The notes: generated from the letters alone by a model not told the origin. A stretch of DNA of 64,000 nt from Streptomyces pluripotens (GCF_000802245.2 NZ_CP021080.1:6324001-6388000), one strand, 5' to 3'; counted from the first letter of the stretch, positions 25,902 to 34,578 are shown. Made by a program: numbers and translations.

Positions 25902-25946
25902 ATCCAGGATCTTGTATGCGACCTTCCGCGTACAAGATCCTCGATT
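25901..25946. repeat. 46-bp near-perfect inverted repeat
   Basis: Left arm AATCCAGGATCTTGTATGCG (25901-25920) and right arm 25927-25946 pair over 18 of 20 positions around the loop ACCTTC. It begins at the last base of the phosphatase stop codon. It could act as a terminator, but its AT-containing core (AGGATCTTGTA / TACAAGATCCT) is unlike GC-rich terminators and looks more like a repeated element or an operator. Confidence 0.85.
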
Positions 25947-26019
25947 CGAGCTTGCGCACCCCCACACCTCGACCTGCTGTGTGCAGCCGAACGTATGCGG
26001 TCCGCTGCGGGCAGCCTGC

Positions 26020-26295
26020 CGTAGGCCGACGGCAGGAGCGTCGGCCGAGGAGGTCTACGACCGCATCGCCGGCACCCTGCGCCGCATGCGCCGTGGGGTG
26101 CACGGGCGCGGCGGCACGGTCCTGCATCGACCTGCTGCACCAGGCACAGGACTTCCTGCCCGCTGCGCCGGCGCTGGTCATTACCGGCGGCTGGTGCGAC
26201 GTACTGCGGGCACGCCGGGAACAGGGCTAACTGATCCCCCCCAGGGGCGTCATCTCCCGTTCACTGCGCGTGGGCCGGTCTTCAGGGTGGGATGA
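26020..26295 (+). pseudogene. fragment of a frameshifted actinobacterial gene
   Basis: Three pieces in different + frames read like one protein end: EEVYDRIAGTLRRMRRG (about 26045-26095), ALVITGGWCDVLRARREQG (about 26172-26228) and HLPFTARGPVFRVG (about 26254-26293). The stop after REQG and frame changes break it. I think it is the C-terminus of a conserved streptomycete protein but cannot name the family. The ribosome site of the OsmC gene follows 60 bases later. Confidence 0.4.
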
Positions 26296-26359
26296 GCACG
26301 GATGTGATCGGATAGGGACAGCGAATCCGGGAAACGGGACTCAGCGAAAGGAACCGTCC

Positions 26360-26785
26360 GTGGCCACCACGCGCACCGCACACACCGTCTGGCAAGGCAA
26401 CCTGATCGAGGGTAGCGGAGTCGTCACCTTCGATTCCTCCGGCATCGGCCAGCAGCCGGTGTCGTGGCCGTCGCGCGCCGAGCAAGCGAACGGCAAGACC
26501 AGCCCGGAGGAGCTGATCGCCGCCGCCCACTCCAGCTGCTTCTCCATGGCCCTCTCGCATGCCCTGGCCGGCGCCGGCACCCCGCCCGTCCGGCTGGAGA
26601 CCAAGGCCGACGTCACCTTCCAGCCAGGTGAGGGCATCACGGGCGTCCACCTCACCGTGCGGGGCGAGGTACCGGGCCTGGACGCCGGGGGCTTCGCCTC
26701 GGCCGCCGAGGACGCCAAGAAGAACTGCCCGGTCAGCCAGGCCCTGACTGGTACGACCATCACTCTGGCGGCTGAGCTGGCCTGA
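26360..26785 (+). CDS. osmC: OsmC family peroxiredoxin
   Basis: A 141-residue OsmC/Ohr-fold thiol peroxidase that reduces organic hydroperoxides. The two redox cysteines are Cys60 ([15 protein letters not shown]) and Cys123 (KNCPVSQAL), with the usual [12 protein letters not shown] before the first. WQGNL and the Gly-rich start are typical of the OsmC rather than the Ohr branch. Start GTG 26360 has GAAAGGA at 26346-26352. Length is normal. A strong hairpin follows; the gene is therefore its own unit, probably induced by oxidative or osmotic stress as in relatives. Confidence 0.92.
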   Translation: MATTRTAHTVWQGNLIEGSGVVTFDSSGIGQQPVSWPSRAEQANGKTSPEELIAAAHSSCFSMALSHALAGAGTPPVRLETKADVTFQPGEGITGVHLTVRGEVPGLDAGGFASAAEDAKKNCPVSQALTGTTITLAAELA

Positions 26786-26798
26786 CACCCCTACGTCT

Positions 26799-26833
26799 GC
26801 GATGCCGCGTCCCGCTGCGGGGCGCGGCATCGC
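26799..26833 (+). terminator. hairpin terminator between osmC and dnaK
   Basis: Left arm starts GCGATGCCGCG at 26799 and right arm CGCGGCATCGC ends at 26833; the inner parts CCCGC/GCGGG also pair, with one T-G pair, leaving a tiny loop. It starts 14 bases after the osmC stop. Confidence 0.75.
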
Positions 26834-26852
26834 CGTTTCCGGGGCCCGCGCA

Positions 26853-26881
26853 TTGACAGCGCCGCAGCCACGTCCTGTGCT
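26853..26881 (+). promoter_or_regulatory. candidate promoter of the dnaK-like gene
   Basis: TTGACA at 26853-26858 is a perfect -35; 17 bases later is TGTGCT (26876-26881), a weak -10. Start of the gene is 38 bases downstream. No CIRCE or HAIR inverted repeat is visible nearby. Confidence 0.45.
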
Positions 26882-26918
26882 GGAAGTGCGGCAGGTACCC
26901 GGGCGGAAGGGGACGGAC

Positions 26919-28772
26919 ATGACACGCGCAGTCGGCATCGACCTCGGGACGACGAACTCGGTGGTGGCCGTCCTGGAGGGCGGCGAACCCACCGTCGTCG
27001 CCAACGCGGAAGGTGCGCGGACCACACCGTCGGTGGTGGCATTCGCGAAGAACGGTGACGTGCTGGTCGGTGAGGTCGCGAAACGGCAGGCCGTGACCAA
27101 CGTGGACCGCACCGCCCGTTCCGTGAAGCGCCACATGGGAGATCCGGGCTGGCGCTTTCCCGAGCACGGCTCCGTGGACGGCACCCGCTTTCGCGCGCAG
27201 GAGTTGTCGGCCCGGGTGCTGCAGAAACTCAAGCGGGACGCGGAGTCCTACCTCGGCGAGGACGTCACAGATGCGGTGATCACCGTGCCCGCCTACTTCG
27301 ACGACACCCAGCGGCAGGCGACCAAGGAGGCCGGAGACATCGCCGGTCTCAGGGTGCTGCGGATCATCAACGAACCGACCGCCGCCGCACTCGCCTACGG
27401 CCTGGACCGCGGCGAGGAGCAGACCGTGCTCGTCTTCGACCTCGGTGGCGGTACCTTCGACGTGTCCCTGCTGGAAATCGGCGATGGTGTCATCGAGGTG
27501 AAAGCCACCAACGGCGACACCCGTCTAGGTGGCGACGACTGGGACCAGCGGATCGTCGAGCATCTGGTGAAGCGCTTCAAAGGGCAGTACGGCATCGACC
27601 TCGCGGCCGACAAGATGGCCGTGCAACGGCTCAGGGAAGCCGCAGAGAGGGCCAAGATCGAGCTGTCGTCCTCCTCGGAGACGTCGATCAACCTGCCCTA
27701 CATCACCGCCTCCGCCGAAGGCCCGCTGCACCTGGAGGAGAAATTGACGCGGGCTCAGTTCCAGGAACTCACCGCCGATTTGCTGGACCGCTGCAAGGAA
27801 CCCTTCCACCAGGCCGTCCGGGACGCGGGAGTGGACCTGTCCGCGATCGACCACGTCATCTTGGTCGGCGGTTCCACCCGGATGCCCGCGGTCACTGACC
27901 TGGTCAAGGAACTCACCGGCAAGGACCCGCACAAGGGCGTCAACCCCGACGAGGTGGTTGCCGTCGGTGCCGCCCTCCAGGCAGGCGTCATCCGCGGCGA
28001 CGTCAAGGACGTACTGCTGCTCGACGTCACCCCGCTGTCCCTGGGCATCGAGACCAAGGGCGGCATCATGACCAAGCTGATCGAACGCAACACCACGATC
28101 CCCACGCGCCGTTCGGAGATCTTCACCACCGCCGCCGATAACCAGCCCTCCGTCGGCATCCAGGTCTACCAGGGCGAACGTGAGATCGCCGCCTACAACA
28201 AGAAGCTCGGCGTCTTCGATCTCACCGGGCTGCCGCCAGCACCGCGCGGTGTCCCGCAGATCGAGGTCGCCTTCGATATCGATGCCAACGGGATCATGCA
28301 CGTCTCCGCCAAGGACCTGGCGACCGGCCGCGAACAGAAGATGACCGTCACTGGCGGCTCCGCCCTGCCCAAGGAGGACATTGACCGCATGATGCGGGAG
28401 GCCGAGAAGTACGCGGAGGAGGACCGCGAACGCCGCGAAGCGGCCGAGACACGCAACCAGGCCGAACAACTTGCCTATCAGACCGAGAAGTTCCTCCGCG
28501 ACAATCACGACCGGGTCCCCGCCGCGACTCGCGGCGAAGTCGAGGAGGCGATCGCCGAGCTGAAGGGCTTGCTCGACCAGAACGCGGACACCGCAGTACT
28601 GCGCACTGGTGTCGAGAAGCTCGCTGCCGTCAGCCAGCGGATGGGTCAGGCCATGTACGCCGAGGCCGGCGGTGGCACGGCCGGGGAACAGAGCGCCGCT
28701 CCCGACGAAGAAGGAGTGGTGGACGCGGAGATCGTTGACGAAGACCGGGACACGAAGGGAGGCGCGGCCTGA
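26919..28772 (+). CDS. dnaK: Hsp70 chaperone DnaK (accessory copy)
   Basis: A 617-residue Hsp70. The ATPase domain starts [15 protein letters not shown], has [43 protein letters not shown] and [10 protein letters not shown]; the linker is [22 protein letters not shown]; the substrate-binding domain includes [19 protein letters not shown]; the C-terminal end carries [12 protein letters not shown]. All catalytic residues are present. ATG 26919 is chosen because it starts directly at the conserved N-terminus and is preceded by GGAAGGGG. grpE, dnaJ and hspR do not follow, so this is likely a second dnaK, not the main dnaK operon of the organism. Confidence 0.95.
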   Translation: MTRAVGIDLGTTNSVVAVLEGGEPTVVANAEGARTTPSVVAFAKNGDVLVGEVAKRQAVTNVDRTARSVKRHMGDPGWRFPEHGSVDGTRFRAQELSARVLQKLKRDAESYLGEDVTDAVITVPAYFDDTQRQATKEAGDIAGLRVLRIINEPTAAALAYGLDRGEEQTVLVFDLGGGTFDVSLLEIGDGVIEVKATNGDTRLGGDDWDQRIVEHLVKRFKGQYGIDLAADKMAVQRLREAAERAKIELSSSSETSINLPYITASAEGPLHLEEKLTRAQFQELTADLLDRCKEPFHQAVRDAGVDLSAIDHVILVGGSTRMPAVTDLVKELTGKDPHKGVNPDEVVAVGAALQAGVIRGDVKDVLLLDVTPLSLGIETKGGIMTKLIERNTTIPTRRSEIFTTAADNQPSVGIQVYQGEREIAAYNKKLGVFDLTGLPPAPRGVPQIEVAFDIDANGIMHVSAKDLATGREQKMTVTGGSALPKEDIDRMMREAEKYAEEDRERREAAETRNQAEQLAYQTEKFLRDNHDRVPAATRGEVEEAIAELKGLLDQNADTAVLRTGVEKLAAVSQRMGQAMYAEAGGGTAGEQSAAPDEEGVVDAEIVDEDRDTKGGAA

Positions 28773-28889
28773 CCCTCCCGCCGCCCGGCAGCTCCGCATC
28801 CAGCCTCAACCGGTACCGCACCGGGACGGGGGGCGGTGAACGTGTCCGCCCGGGACGGCGGGGCCCGCTGGGCGCCCCCCGGAGGGTGG

Positions 28890-29384
28890 TTATGGGCGCG
28901 GACGGCTGCATACAGTCGGCAGTATGGCGGATACCGCATCCAGGACGCAGGCATACGGGGTGCCGTAGCCCGTCAACCGCGCACGCAGTCCCTCCAGAGC
29001 GCCGCGGTACTCCGTCAGCAGTCTGGTGTCGCCGGTCCGCGAGGTGAGCTCCAGGACCGCGGGCAGGAAGTCAGGCAGTTCGTCCCTGCTGCACTCCAGA
29101 CCGTGCTCCCGGTAGACATCCTCGATGTGGACCAGCAACAGGTGGCGCCGTCGCAGGTCGCCTTCGTACCACCGGCTCAGATACAGGCTGTGTCGGTTCC
29201 CGGCACGGAAGACCTCCACATAGTGTGCGGCCAGATCCTGAGATGAGGTGATGGCCGCGTAATCCGTGAACGTACGTAGCTGTGGGGCGGCTTCGCGCAG
29301 CAACGGCAGCCGGGCGATGAGGTCGTCGTCGGGATAGGTCAGGCACAGTGCAGCTGCCTGGTACAACACCGCGTCCGAGGGCAT
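28890..29384 (-). CDS. narJ: nitrate reductase assembly chaperone NarJ, orphan
   Basis: A 164-residue NarJ/TorD-like chaperone, which in complete nar operons helps insert the molybdenum cofactor into NarG. Visible parts: LYQAAALCLTYPDDDLIARLPLL, LAAHYVEVFRAGNRHSLYLSRWYEGDLRRRHLLLVHIEDVYREHGLE, LPDFLPAVLELTSRTGD and PYACVLDAVSAILP. It is a little shorter than usual and has RHSLYLSRWYEGDLRRR where most have a C..YLTYY..GDTR motif. No narI follows and no narG precedes; only a NarH relic does. It is therefore probably without a client unless another nar operon exists elsewhere. Confidence 0.82.
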   Translation of the reverse strand: MPSDAVLYQAAALCLTYPDDDLIARLPLLREAAPQLRTFTDYAAITSSQDLAAHYVEVFRAGNRHSLYLSRWYEGDLRRRHLLLVHIEDVYREHGLECSRDELPDFLPAVLELTSRTGDTRLLTEYRGALEGLRARLTGYGTPYACVLDAVSAILPTVCSRPRP

Positions 29385-29570
29385 CGGGCCTCCTTCGCGT
29401 CGTCGGACGTCCGCCGCCCGCGCGGCGGGCGGAGGTTCTGCATGGACCGCGGCGGCAGGAACCCGTCGCCGGAGTCCCGGCCGAACGGCCCGTCGCACGC
29501 CCACACCGGGTGGGCCGGCCGGAGGCGCCGCTTCGCCGGCCAGCTCCGTAGCAGCCTTCTCCAGCAGGTG
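29385..29570 (-). pseudogene. narH: relic of the C-terminus of nitrate reductase beta subunit NarH
   Basis: Directly before narJ, the minus strand reads in one frame EKAATELAG, then in another frame DGPFGRDSGDGF and finally TSDDAKEAR. These recall the closing part of streptomycete NarH (GPGMGGxGPFG..., then the ...RQTSD end). The frames change at least twice and no NarH iron-sulphur cysteines are left. It fits loss of narGH by deletion with narJ retained. From 29571 to 29873 I see nothing. Confidence 0.5.
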
Positions 29571-29873
29571 GACCCGTGGTGGCGGCGGCCGGTGGCTGGC
29601 AGGGCCGCGCCGGGTCCCGTCGGCGTCCGTCCGCCTGTCACGCACGCTCCCTCGGTTCACCCCGTTCTTCGAACCTAGGGGCGGGTACCGGGGTGCACCT
29701 GTTCACAGACCCGTACGGGTCATCCGCGAAGGCCGGAAGGCCGGAAGTTCCCCAGGCGTCGACCGGACGGGACCGCCCCGAGGCCATCGTCCGACGGTCC
29801 CGGGGCATCAGCAGGACACGCCGTGTTCGCGAGGCATCACGCTTGACGCCCGGTGTCATGCGCCCGTTCGGTA

Positions 29874-30737
29874 TCAGGCGTTCGCCAGGTGTTCCCGCAG
29901 GATCTTCTTCGTGCGCTGCGCGGAAGCCGCCCGGGCCGTCATGTGGTCCAGCACCTCCAGGTGCGCGGCAACCTCCCGGCGCGAGTCCAGATACAGCGCG
30001 CCGGTCAGATACTCGGTGAACACCATGTCGGGTAGCTCTGGCTCGGCGAACCGGAACAGTGTGAACGGCGCGTACGTCCCCGGATGAGGGCCCGCAGAGA
30101 ACTCGGCGATCTGCAGTGTGACCCGGTCCCGTTCGGCGTACTCCAGCAGCCGGTCCAACTGGTTCCGCATGACCTCGGCACGTGCGCTCACCGGACGGCT
30201 GACCACCGTCTCATCCATGATCACCCATAGATGGGGCGGGTCGTCGCACTCCAGCAGCCGCTGCCGTTCCATACGCAGCGACACATGCCGTTCGATCGTC
30301 TCCGGCTCGGTCTGCCCGATCGTTCCGGACTCCAACACTGCCCGTGCGTACTCCTCGGTCTGCAGCAGACCGGGCACGAAGTGCGGCTCGTAGGAGCGGA
30401 TGACCCGGGCGGCGCCCTCCAGACTCACGTAAAGGCTGAACCAGTCCGGCAGTACGTCGTGGAACCGTTGCCACCAGCCCGGCTGGTTCGCCTCCTCGGC
30501 CAGCCGCACGAACGCGGCCGCCTCCTCGTCGGCCACCCCGTAGGTGGACAGGAGCACCTGCACGTACGGGATCTTCAGTGCGACCTCGGCCATCTCCATA
30601 CGCCGTACGGTCGCCGACGCCACCCGAAGCACCTGGGCGGCCTCATCGCGGCCGAGGCCCGCCGCTTCGCGTAGCTCCTGCAACCGCTTGCCGAGCACCA
30701 CCTGGCCCACAGTGGGCGCAGCCCGCCGCTCACTCAC
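29874..30737 (-). CDS. helix-turn-helix regulator with DUF5753 domain
   Basis: A 287-residue regulator of the streptomycete type. N-terminal HTH_31 helix-turn-helix: GKRLQELREAAGLGRDEAAQVLRVASATVRRMEMAE (about 16-51). The rest is the DUF5753 sensor-like domain: AANQPGWWQRFHDVLPDWF, SLEGAARVIRSYEPHFVPGLLQTEEYARAVL, and LPDMVFTEYLTGALYLD near the end. These proteins usually work with a small DUF397 protein; none is adjacent here. GTG 30737 is preceded by GGGAGGG. The longer upstream frame is not protein-like. Function: probably developmental or secondary-metabolism control, by family. Confidence 0.9.
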   Translation of the reverse strand: MSERRAAPTVGQVVLGKRLQELREAAGLGRDEAAQVLRVASATVRRMEMAEVALKIPYVQVLLSTYGVADEEAAAFVRLAEEANQPGWWQRFHDVLPDWFSLYVSLEGAARVIRSYEPHFVPGLLQTEEYARAVLESGTIGQTEPETIERHVSLRMERQRLLECDDPPHLWVIMDETVVSRPVSARAEVMRNQLDRLLEYAERDRVTLQIAEFSAGPHPGTYAPFTLFRFAEPELPDMVFTEYLTGALYLDSRREVAAHLEVLDHMTARAASAQRTKKILREHLANA

Positions 30738-30951
30738 GCCACGCCCTCCCCTACGCGCCGAAGTACCGGTGCAGTCTGTCACGTGACGCCGTCTCGCACA
30801 CCGGGTCCGGCTCGGACACCGGGCCCAGGCACCCGGCCCCTTGGTGGGCCCCCATGATCGGGCTGTGCGGGCCCCCGGTCGGTAGGCCACCCGGCGGCCA
30901 GCCGACCCGGGAGCCTTCCGGCAGCAGCGGTCCGTCGGGCGGAGCCGGCCA

Positions 30952-31779
30952 TCAGCCAGCCAGAGCATGCAGGTATGCGGCGGTCGCAGGATCCGCCGGT
31001 AGGAATGTCTCGATCGCGAGTTCGGCGACCGTGACGTCCATCGGCGTGTTGAAAGTGGATATCGACGACACGAACGACAGGAGCCGGCCACCGTGCTCGA
31101 TCCGCATCGGCAGCGCAAAATACGGTACGGGCTCGGCTGGTTCCTCACCCCCGCCCTCCCCGGGTACCGGGTAGGCCGACACCTCCTCGTACAGGGCCCG
31201 CAGCCGGCCGGAGCGGTACAGGGCGATCTCCCGCTCCATCTGGGCCAGCAGATGTCCGCGCCACTCCCTGAGATTGCGGATACGCGGTGCCAGCCCCAGC
31301 GGATGCAGGGTCAATCGCATCGCGTTCGGCGCCGGTGTCATCAGCTCCGCTGACACCCCCTCCAGCAGCATCGCGATGCCCCGGTTCGCGGCCACGACGG
31401 TGTAACCGGCGTCGACCACCAGCGCGGGGTAGGGCTCATAGCCCTGGATGAGGCGCTGCATGCCGTCGCGCAGGGCGTCCAGCGCCGGGTCGTCCAGCGG
31501 GGTCTCCGCAAAGCGTGGGGCGTAACCGGCCGCCATGAGGAGGGTGTTGCGCTCGCGCACCGGCACATCCAGATGCTCGGCGAGCCGCAGCAGCAACTTC
31601 TCGCTCGGCCGGGACCGGCCGGTTTCGACGAAGCTGATGTGCCGGGCCGATGACTCGGCGCGCAGCGCCAGCTCCAACTGCGAGATCCGGCGCCGCTCCC
31701 GCCAGGCGCGCAGGAGCGGACCGGCGCCCTTGTCGGTGACGGTGGCGGACGAGGTGGGCCCGGGCGCGGCAATGGTCAT
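30952..31779 (-). CDS. helix-turn-helix regulator, MmyB-type ligand-binding domain
   Basis: A 275-residue regulator: Cro/CI-type HTH RRRISQLELALRAESSARHISFVETGRSRPSEKLLLRLAEHLDVP (about 30-75), then a PAS-like MmyB domain (ALVVDAGYTVVAANRGIAMLLEGV, LTLHPLGLAPRIRNLREWRGHLLAQMEREI). MmyB relatives control antibiotic genes in streptomycetes and may bind fatty acids or oxygenated ligands. Start ATG 31779 is seven bases after a -10-like box, suggesting a leaderless mRNA. It is divergent from the pterin dehydratase gene and could control it. Confidence 0.9.
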   Translation of the reverse strand: MTIAAPGPTSSATVTDKGAGPLLRAWRERRRISQLELALRAESSARHISFVETGRSRPSEKLLLRLAEHLDVPVRERNTLLMAAGYAPRFAETPLDDPALDALRDGMQRLIQGYEPYPALVVDAGYTVVAANRGIAMLLEGVSAELMTPAPNAMRLTLHPLGLAPRIRNLREWRGHLLAQMEREIALYRSGRLRALYEEVSAYPVPGEGGGEEPAEPVPYFALPMRIEHGGRLLSFVSSISTFNTPMDVTVAELAIETFLPADPATAAYLHALAG

Positions 31780-31786
31780 GGCGACG

Positions 31787-31792
31787 ACCCTA
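31787..31792 (-). promoter_or_regulatory. candidate -10 for leaderless MmyB-type regulator
   Basis: On the minus strand TAGGGT is followed by seven bases and ATG 31779, with no Shine-Dalgarno sequence. Same layout as upstream of the VOC and GNAT genes in this window. Confidence 0.45.
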
Positions 31793-31927
31793 ATCGCCCC
31801 GCCCGTGATCGTGGAGTGAGCGGCGCAGCCCCGTGGCAACCCGCCGCCGCGCCGGGGGAGTGGGCACGTCCCGGACGTGGCAGGCTGAACGCGTGCCCGC
31901 GCGCCACCTACGAAGGGAGACACGGCC

Positions 31928-32233
31928 ATGGCCGTCGAACCGCTGTCGCAAAAGGAGATCGAGGACCGGTTGGCCGAGCTTCCCGGCTGGTCGGTGGAGG
32001 GCGACCGGCTCGCCCGCTCCTACCGGCTCGGCTCGCACTTCGCGGCGGCGGCACTGGTCGTACACATCGCCGCGGTCCAGGACGAGCTTGACCACCATTC
32101 CGACCTCACCCTCGGCTACAACACCGTGTCCCTCAGCATGAACACCCACAGCGCGGGTGGGGCCGTCACCGACAAGGACTTCGACCTCGCCCGCAGGGTG
32201 GAGGACATCGCCCCGGGCCACGGCGCACACTGA
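31928..32233 (+). CDS. phhB: 4a-hydroxytetrahydrobiopterin dehydratase (PCD)
   Basis: A 101-residue pterin-4a-carbinolamine dehydratase, which regenerates quinonoid dihydropterin after aromatic amino acid hydroxylation. The small alpha/beta protein has EIEDRLAELPGWSVEGDRLARSYR, the catalytic segment VVHIAAVQDELDHHSDLTLGYNTVSLSMNTHSAGGAVTDKDFDLA, with the His pair and the final D-LA. Length is normal. AGGGAGA lies before ATG. No phenylalanine hydroxylase is near; PCD may serve another pterin enzyme or be moonlighting. Six bases separate it from the methyltransferase gene. Confidence 0.92.
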   Translation: MAVEPLSQKEIEDRLAELPGWSVEGDRLARSYRLGSHFAAAALVVHIAAVQDELDHHSDLTLGYNTVSLSMNTHSAGGAVTDKDFDLARRVEDIAPGHGAH

Positions 32234-32238
32234 GCGGC

Positions 32239-32988
32239 GTGCTGGACTACAACAAGGAAGCCGACGGCTACGACGTCTCCCGCGGCGGGGAGGCCCGCGC
32301 CGAAGCGGCCACGCGGACCCTTCTCGATCTGATACCCGACACTGTGGGCCGGCTCCTGGACGTCGCCTGCGGCACCGGGATCGTCACCCGGCGGCTCGCT
32401 GCCGCCCGCCCCGGCCTGAGGGTAACCGGCGCGGATCTCACCCCGGCAATGGTCCGTAGGGCGACGGCCCGGCTGCCCGGCGCGATCGTCCGGGCCGACA
32501 GCCGCCGCCTGCCCTTTCGCGGCGGGGCCTTCGGCGCCGTCACCACCGTCTGGCTGCTGCACCTGCTGGACGACGCCGACGACGTCCGTGCCATCGTCGC
32601 CGAGTGCGCCCGTGTGCTGCGGCCCGGCGGGGTCTACATCACCACCGTTGACAAGGCAGCCGCACACGACGTCGGCAGTGACATCGACGTCGTCCTCGCC
32701 CCCCGTCCTCGCCGCCCTGCCGCGGACGCCGCCGGCACCGTCACCGGCCACGCCACCCGGTGCGGGCTCCAGCCTGTCGGCCGGTCCGTGTTCCGCGGTG
32801 CCGGACAAGGTCGCAGCCCCCGGGAGACCATCGCCGACCTGCACCGTGGCTGGTTCACCATGCTGCCGCCGGGGGATCCGCGCACCGAGGAGTTCGCCGC
32901 GCGCCTCGCCCGCCTCCCGGACCAGAACCGTCCGCGGCCGGATCCGACCTTCAGCGTGCGCGCCTACCGGAAGCCGGCCGCCGGCTGA
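32239..32988 (+). CDS. class I SAM-dependent methyltransferase
   Basis: A 249-residue methyltransferase: LLDVACGTGIVTRRLAAARP (motif I), GADLTPAMVRRATARLPG, then LPFRGGAFGAVTTVWLLHLLDDADDVRAIVAECARVLRPGGVYI. The Asp/His pattern is of the methyltransferase-11 type. GTG 32239 begins MLDYNKEADGYDVSRGG, a typical opening for such enzymes. It overlaps no gene but follows PCD by five bases, so the two are probably one operon; whether it acts on a pterin is unknown. Hairpin at 33082 follows. Confidence 0.87.
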   Translation: MLDYNKEADGYDVSRGGEARAEAATRTLLDLIPDTVGRLLDVACGTGIVTRRLAAARPGLRVTGADLTPAMVRRATARLPGAIVRADSRRLPFRGGAFGAVTTVWLLHLLDDADDVRAIVAECARVLRPGGVYITTVDKAAAHDVGSDIDVVLAPRPRRPAADAAGTVTGHATRCGLQPVGRSVFRGAGQGRSPRETIADLHRGWFTMLPPGDPRTEEFAARLARLPDQNRPRPDPTFSVRAYRKPAAG

Positions 32989-33081
32989 CGCTCCAGCCCG
33001 GTGCCCCCCGGCTGTTGGCCGGCGCGGCACTCGGCCCCGGCCTTCTCAGCTGTCTCAGCTACTCCGATCATTCCGGCTGTT

Positions 33082-33116
33082 GCAGCCACCCCGGCCGGGG
33101 CGGCCGGGGTGGCTGC
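33082..33116. terminator. hairpin, bidirectional terminator candidate
   Basis: Perfect 15-bp stem (left arm GCAGCCACCCCGGCC, 33082-33096) with the loop GGGGC. It lies between the methyltransferase on the plus strand and the PhyH relic on the minus strand, so it may end both. Confidence 0.7.
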
Positions 33117-33204
33117 TCCGGACCGCGGGTGACCCGTTCGAACAGGAGGCCACGAGCGAGGGCGCACCGGTCGACCCCAGCGGTCGACGACCCGGCCGGG
33201 TCCA

Positions 33205-33450
33205 TCACGACTCCGGCGACCTGCGGAGTGTCTGCCGGGGCAAGCCCCCACCCAGAGAAAGACCCTGGCGGATCGCGTATTCCACCACCGAGTAGTCTCC
33301 GTCTGGCCGCTCCAACTCGTACGGCACGGCCGGATGCAGCGGCGGCTGCGCCATGAAACGGGGCCGTGTGCCGTGGTGCGACTGGGCCGCGTGCACCAGG
33401 AACGGGCGGCAGAGGTAGACGTCACCGGGGCGTCCCGTGGCCCGAACCGT
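33205..33450 (-). pseudogene. relic of a phytanoyl-CoA dioxygenase (PhyH) family gene
   Basis: The minus strand encodes a C-terminal PhyH piece: PGDVYLCRPFLVHAAQSHHG, then RPRFMAQPPLHP and SVVEYAIRQGL. The distal Fe-ligand His of the HxD...H triad is the one in FLVHAA. The N-terminal part with HxD is absent; upstream sequence in that frame turns to low-complexity. Its region is overrun by the start of the next methyltransferase on the other strand, consistent with a deletion. No function is expected. Confidence 0.65.
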
Positions 33451-33536
33451 CACCCTTTGCCGTATCAGCAACAGGAATGGCCCCGGTTCGGTGCGTCGTC
33501 GCATCCTGGCCGTACTCGGACGAGAGGCTGCCCCAC

Positions 33537-34463
33537 ATGGCGCACGACGCACACCACGACACCGAACACCGCCACGAGCAGGCCAACGGCCGCCCCCACG
33601 GGCCTGGGCACGGGCACGACACGGACATGGATTGGAACGAGCTGGGCCCCCTGCTGGAGACCCAGGCGGAACTGTTCACCCCGGTGTACGAGCGGGCCAT
33701 GGCATGGCTTGCGAAGGAGGTGACCGAGCCGGGGCTGATCGTCGACGCGGGCAGTGGCCCCGGAGTCGTCTCGTGTTTGTTCGCCGAGGCGTTCCCCGCA
33801 GCCCGGATCGTCGCCGTCGACAGCTCCGGGCCGCTGCTGGAACGCGCCCGAGCCCGGGCCGCCCGGCATGGCGTCGCCGACCGGTTCGGCACCCTTCTCG
33901 GTGAACTTCCAGGCATCCTTGGGGAGTTGGACTATCCGGCCGATTTGCTCTGGGCAAGTCAGAGCCTGCACCACCTCGGCGACCAGCGGGCCGCCCTCGC
34001 TGCGTTCGCCGAGCGGCTGGCCCCCGGCGGTACCCTCGCTCTCCTCGAAGGCGGCTTGCCCTTGCGCTTCCTGCCGCGGGACATCGGCATCGGCCGCCCC
34101 GGGCTGCAGGCCCGCCTCGGCGCCCTGCAGGAGGACTGGTTCACCCGGATGCGGGCCGAACTGCCCGGTTCCGTCGCAGCGGTCGAGGACTGGCCGGTGC
34201 TGCTGACCGCCGCCGGCCTCACACACACCCGGACCCGTAGCTTCCTCCTCGACCTACCTGCCCCGGCCACCGACCGGGCCCGTGCCTACGTCGCTGCCGC
34301 TCTGTCCCGCCTGCGTGAGGCGTGCGGCGACGAACTCGACCCCGATGACCGGACCACGCTCGACCGCCTGCTGGACCCTTCCGACCGGGCGAGCGTGCAC
34401 CACAGGTCGGACACATTCGTTCTGGGTGCGTACACGGTGCACACGGCGGTGCGGCCGGGCTAG
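33537..34463 (+). CDS. SAM-dependent methyltransferase with His-rich N-terminus
   Basis: A 308-residue methyltransferase. The first 32 residues are histidine-rich (MAHDAHHDTEHRHEQANG, HGPGHGHDTDMDW), possibly a metal-binding tail. Then LIVDAGSGPGVVSCLFAEAFP (motif I), AVDSSGPLLERARARAARHG and WASQSLHHLGDQRAALAAFAERLAPGGTLALLEGG. The C-terminal part is family specific (FTRMRAELPGSVAAVEDWPVLLTAAGL). ATG 33537 has GAGAGG nine bases upstream. Substrate unknown; the His-rich start hints at a metal or metalloid link (inference only). Confidence 0.84.
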   Translation: MAHDAHHDTEHRHEQANGRPHGPGHGHDTDMDWNELGPLLETQAELFTPVYERAMAWLAKEVTEPGLIVDAGSGPGVVSCLFAEAFPAARIVAVDSSGPLLERARARAARHGVADRFGTLLGELPGILGELDYPADLLWASQSLHHLGDQRAALAAFAERLAPGGTLALLEGGLPLRFLPRDIGIGRPGLQARLGALQEDWFTRMRAELPGSVAAVEDWPVLLTAAGLTHTRTRSFLLDLPAPATDRARAYVAAALSRLREACGDELDPDDRTTLDRLLDPSDRASVHHRSDTFVLGAYTVHTAVRPG

Positions 34464-34578
34464 TTGGACGGCCCTGTGGGGTTGGGGACGCGGTTGGCGG
34501 GTGGTTTGCCTTTGAGTGCTCTCCAAGTGATGGACTTGTCCGCGTTTACGCAACGCACACGAATCGCAGGGGGACCTC

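Noticed and set aside
24026..26230. 734-codon + frame overlapping the phosphatase gene
   Set aside because: Frame is Arg/Pro-rich out to 25900; only its very end (after 26100) shows coding-like residues, which I list as a gene fragment.
27525..28799. 424-codon minus-strand frame over dnaK
   Set aside because: Shadow of a conserved gene, no protein-family character.
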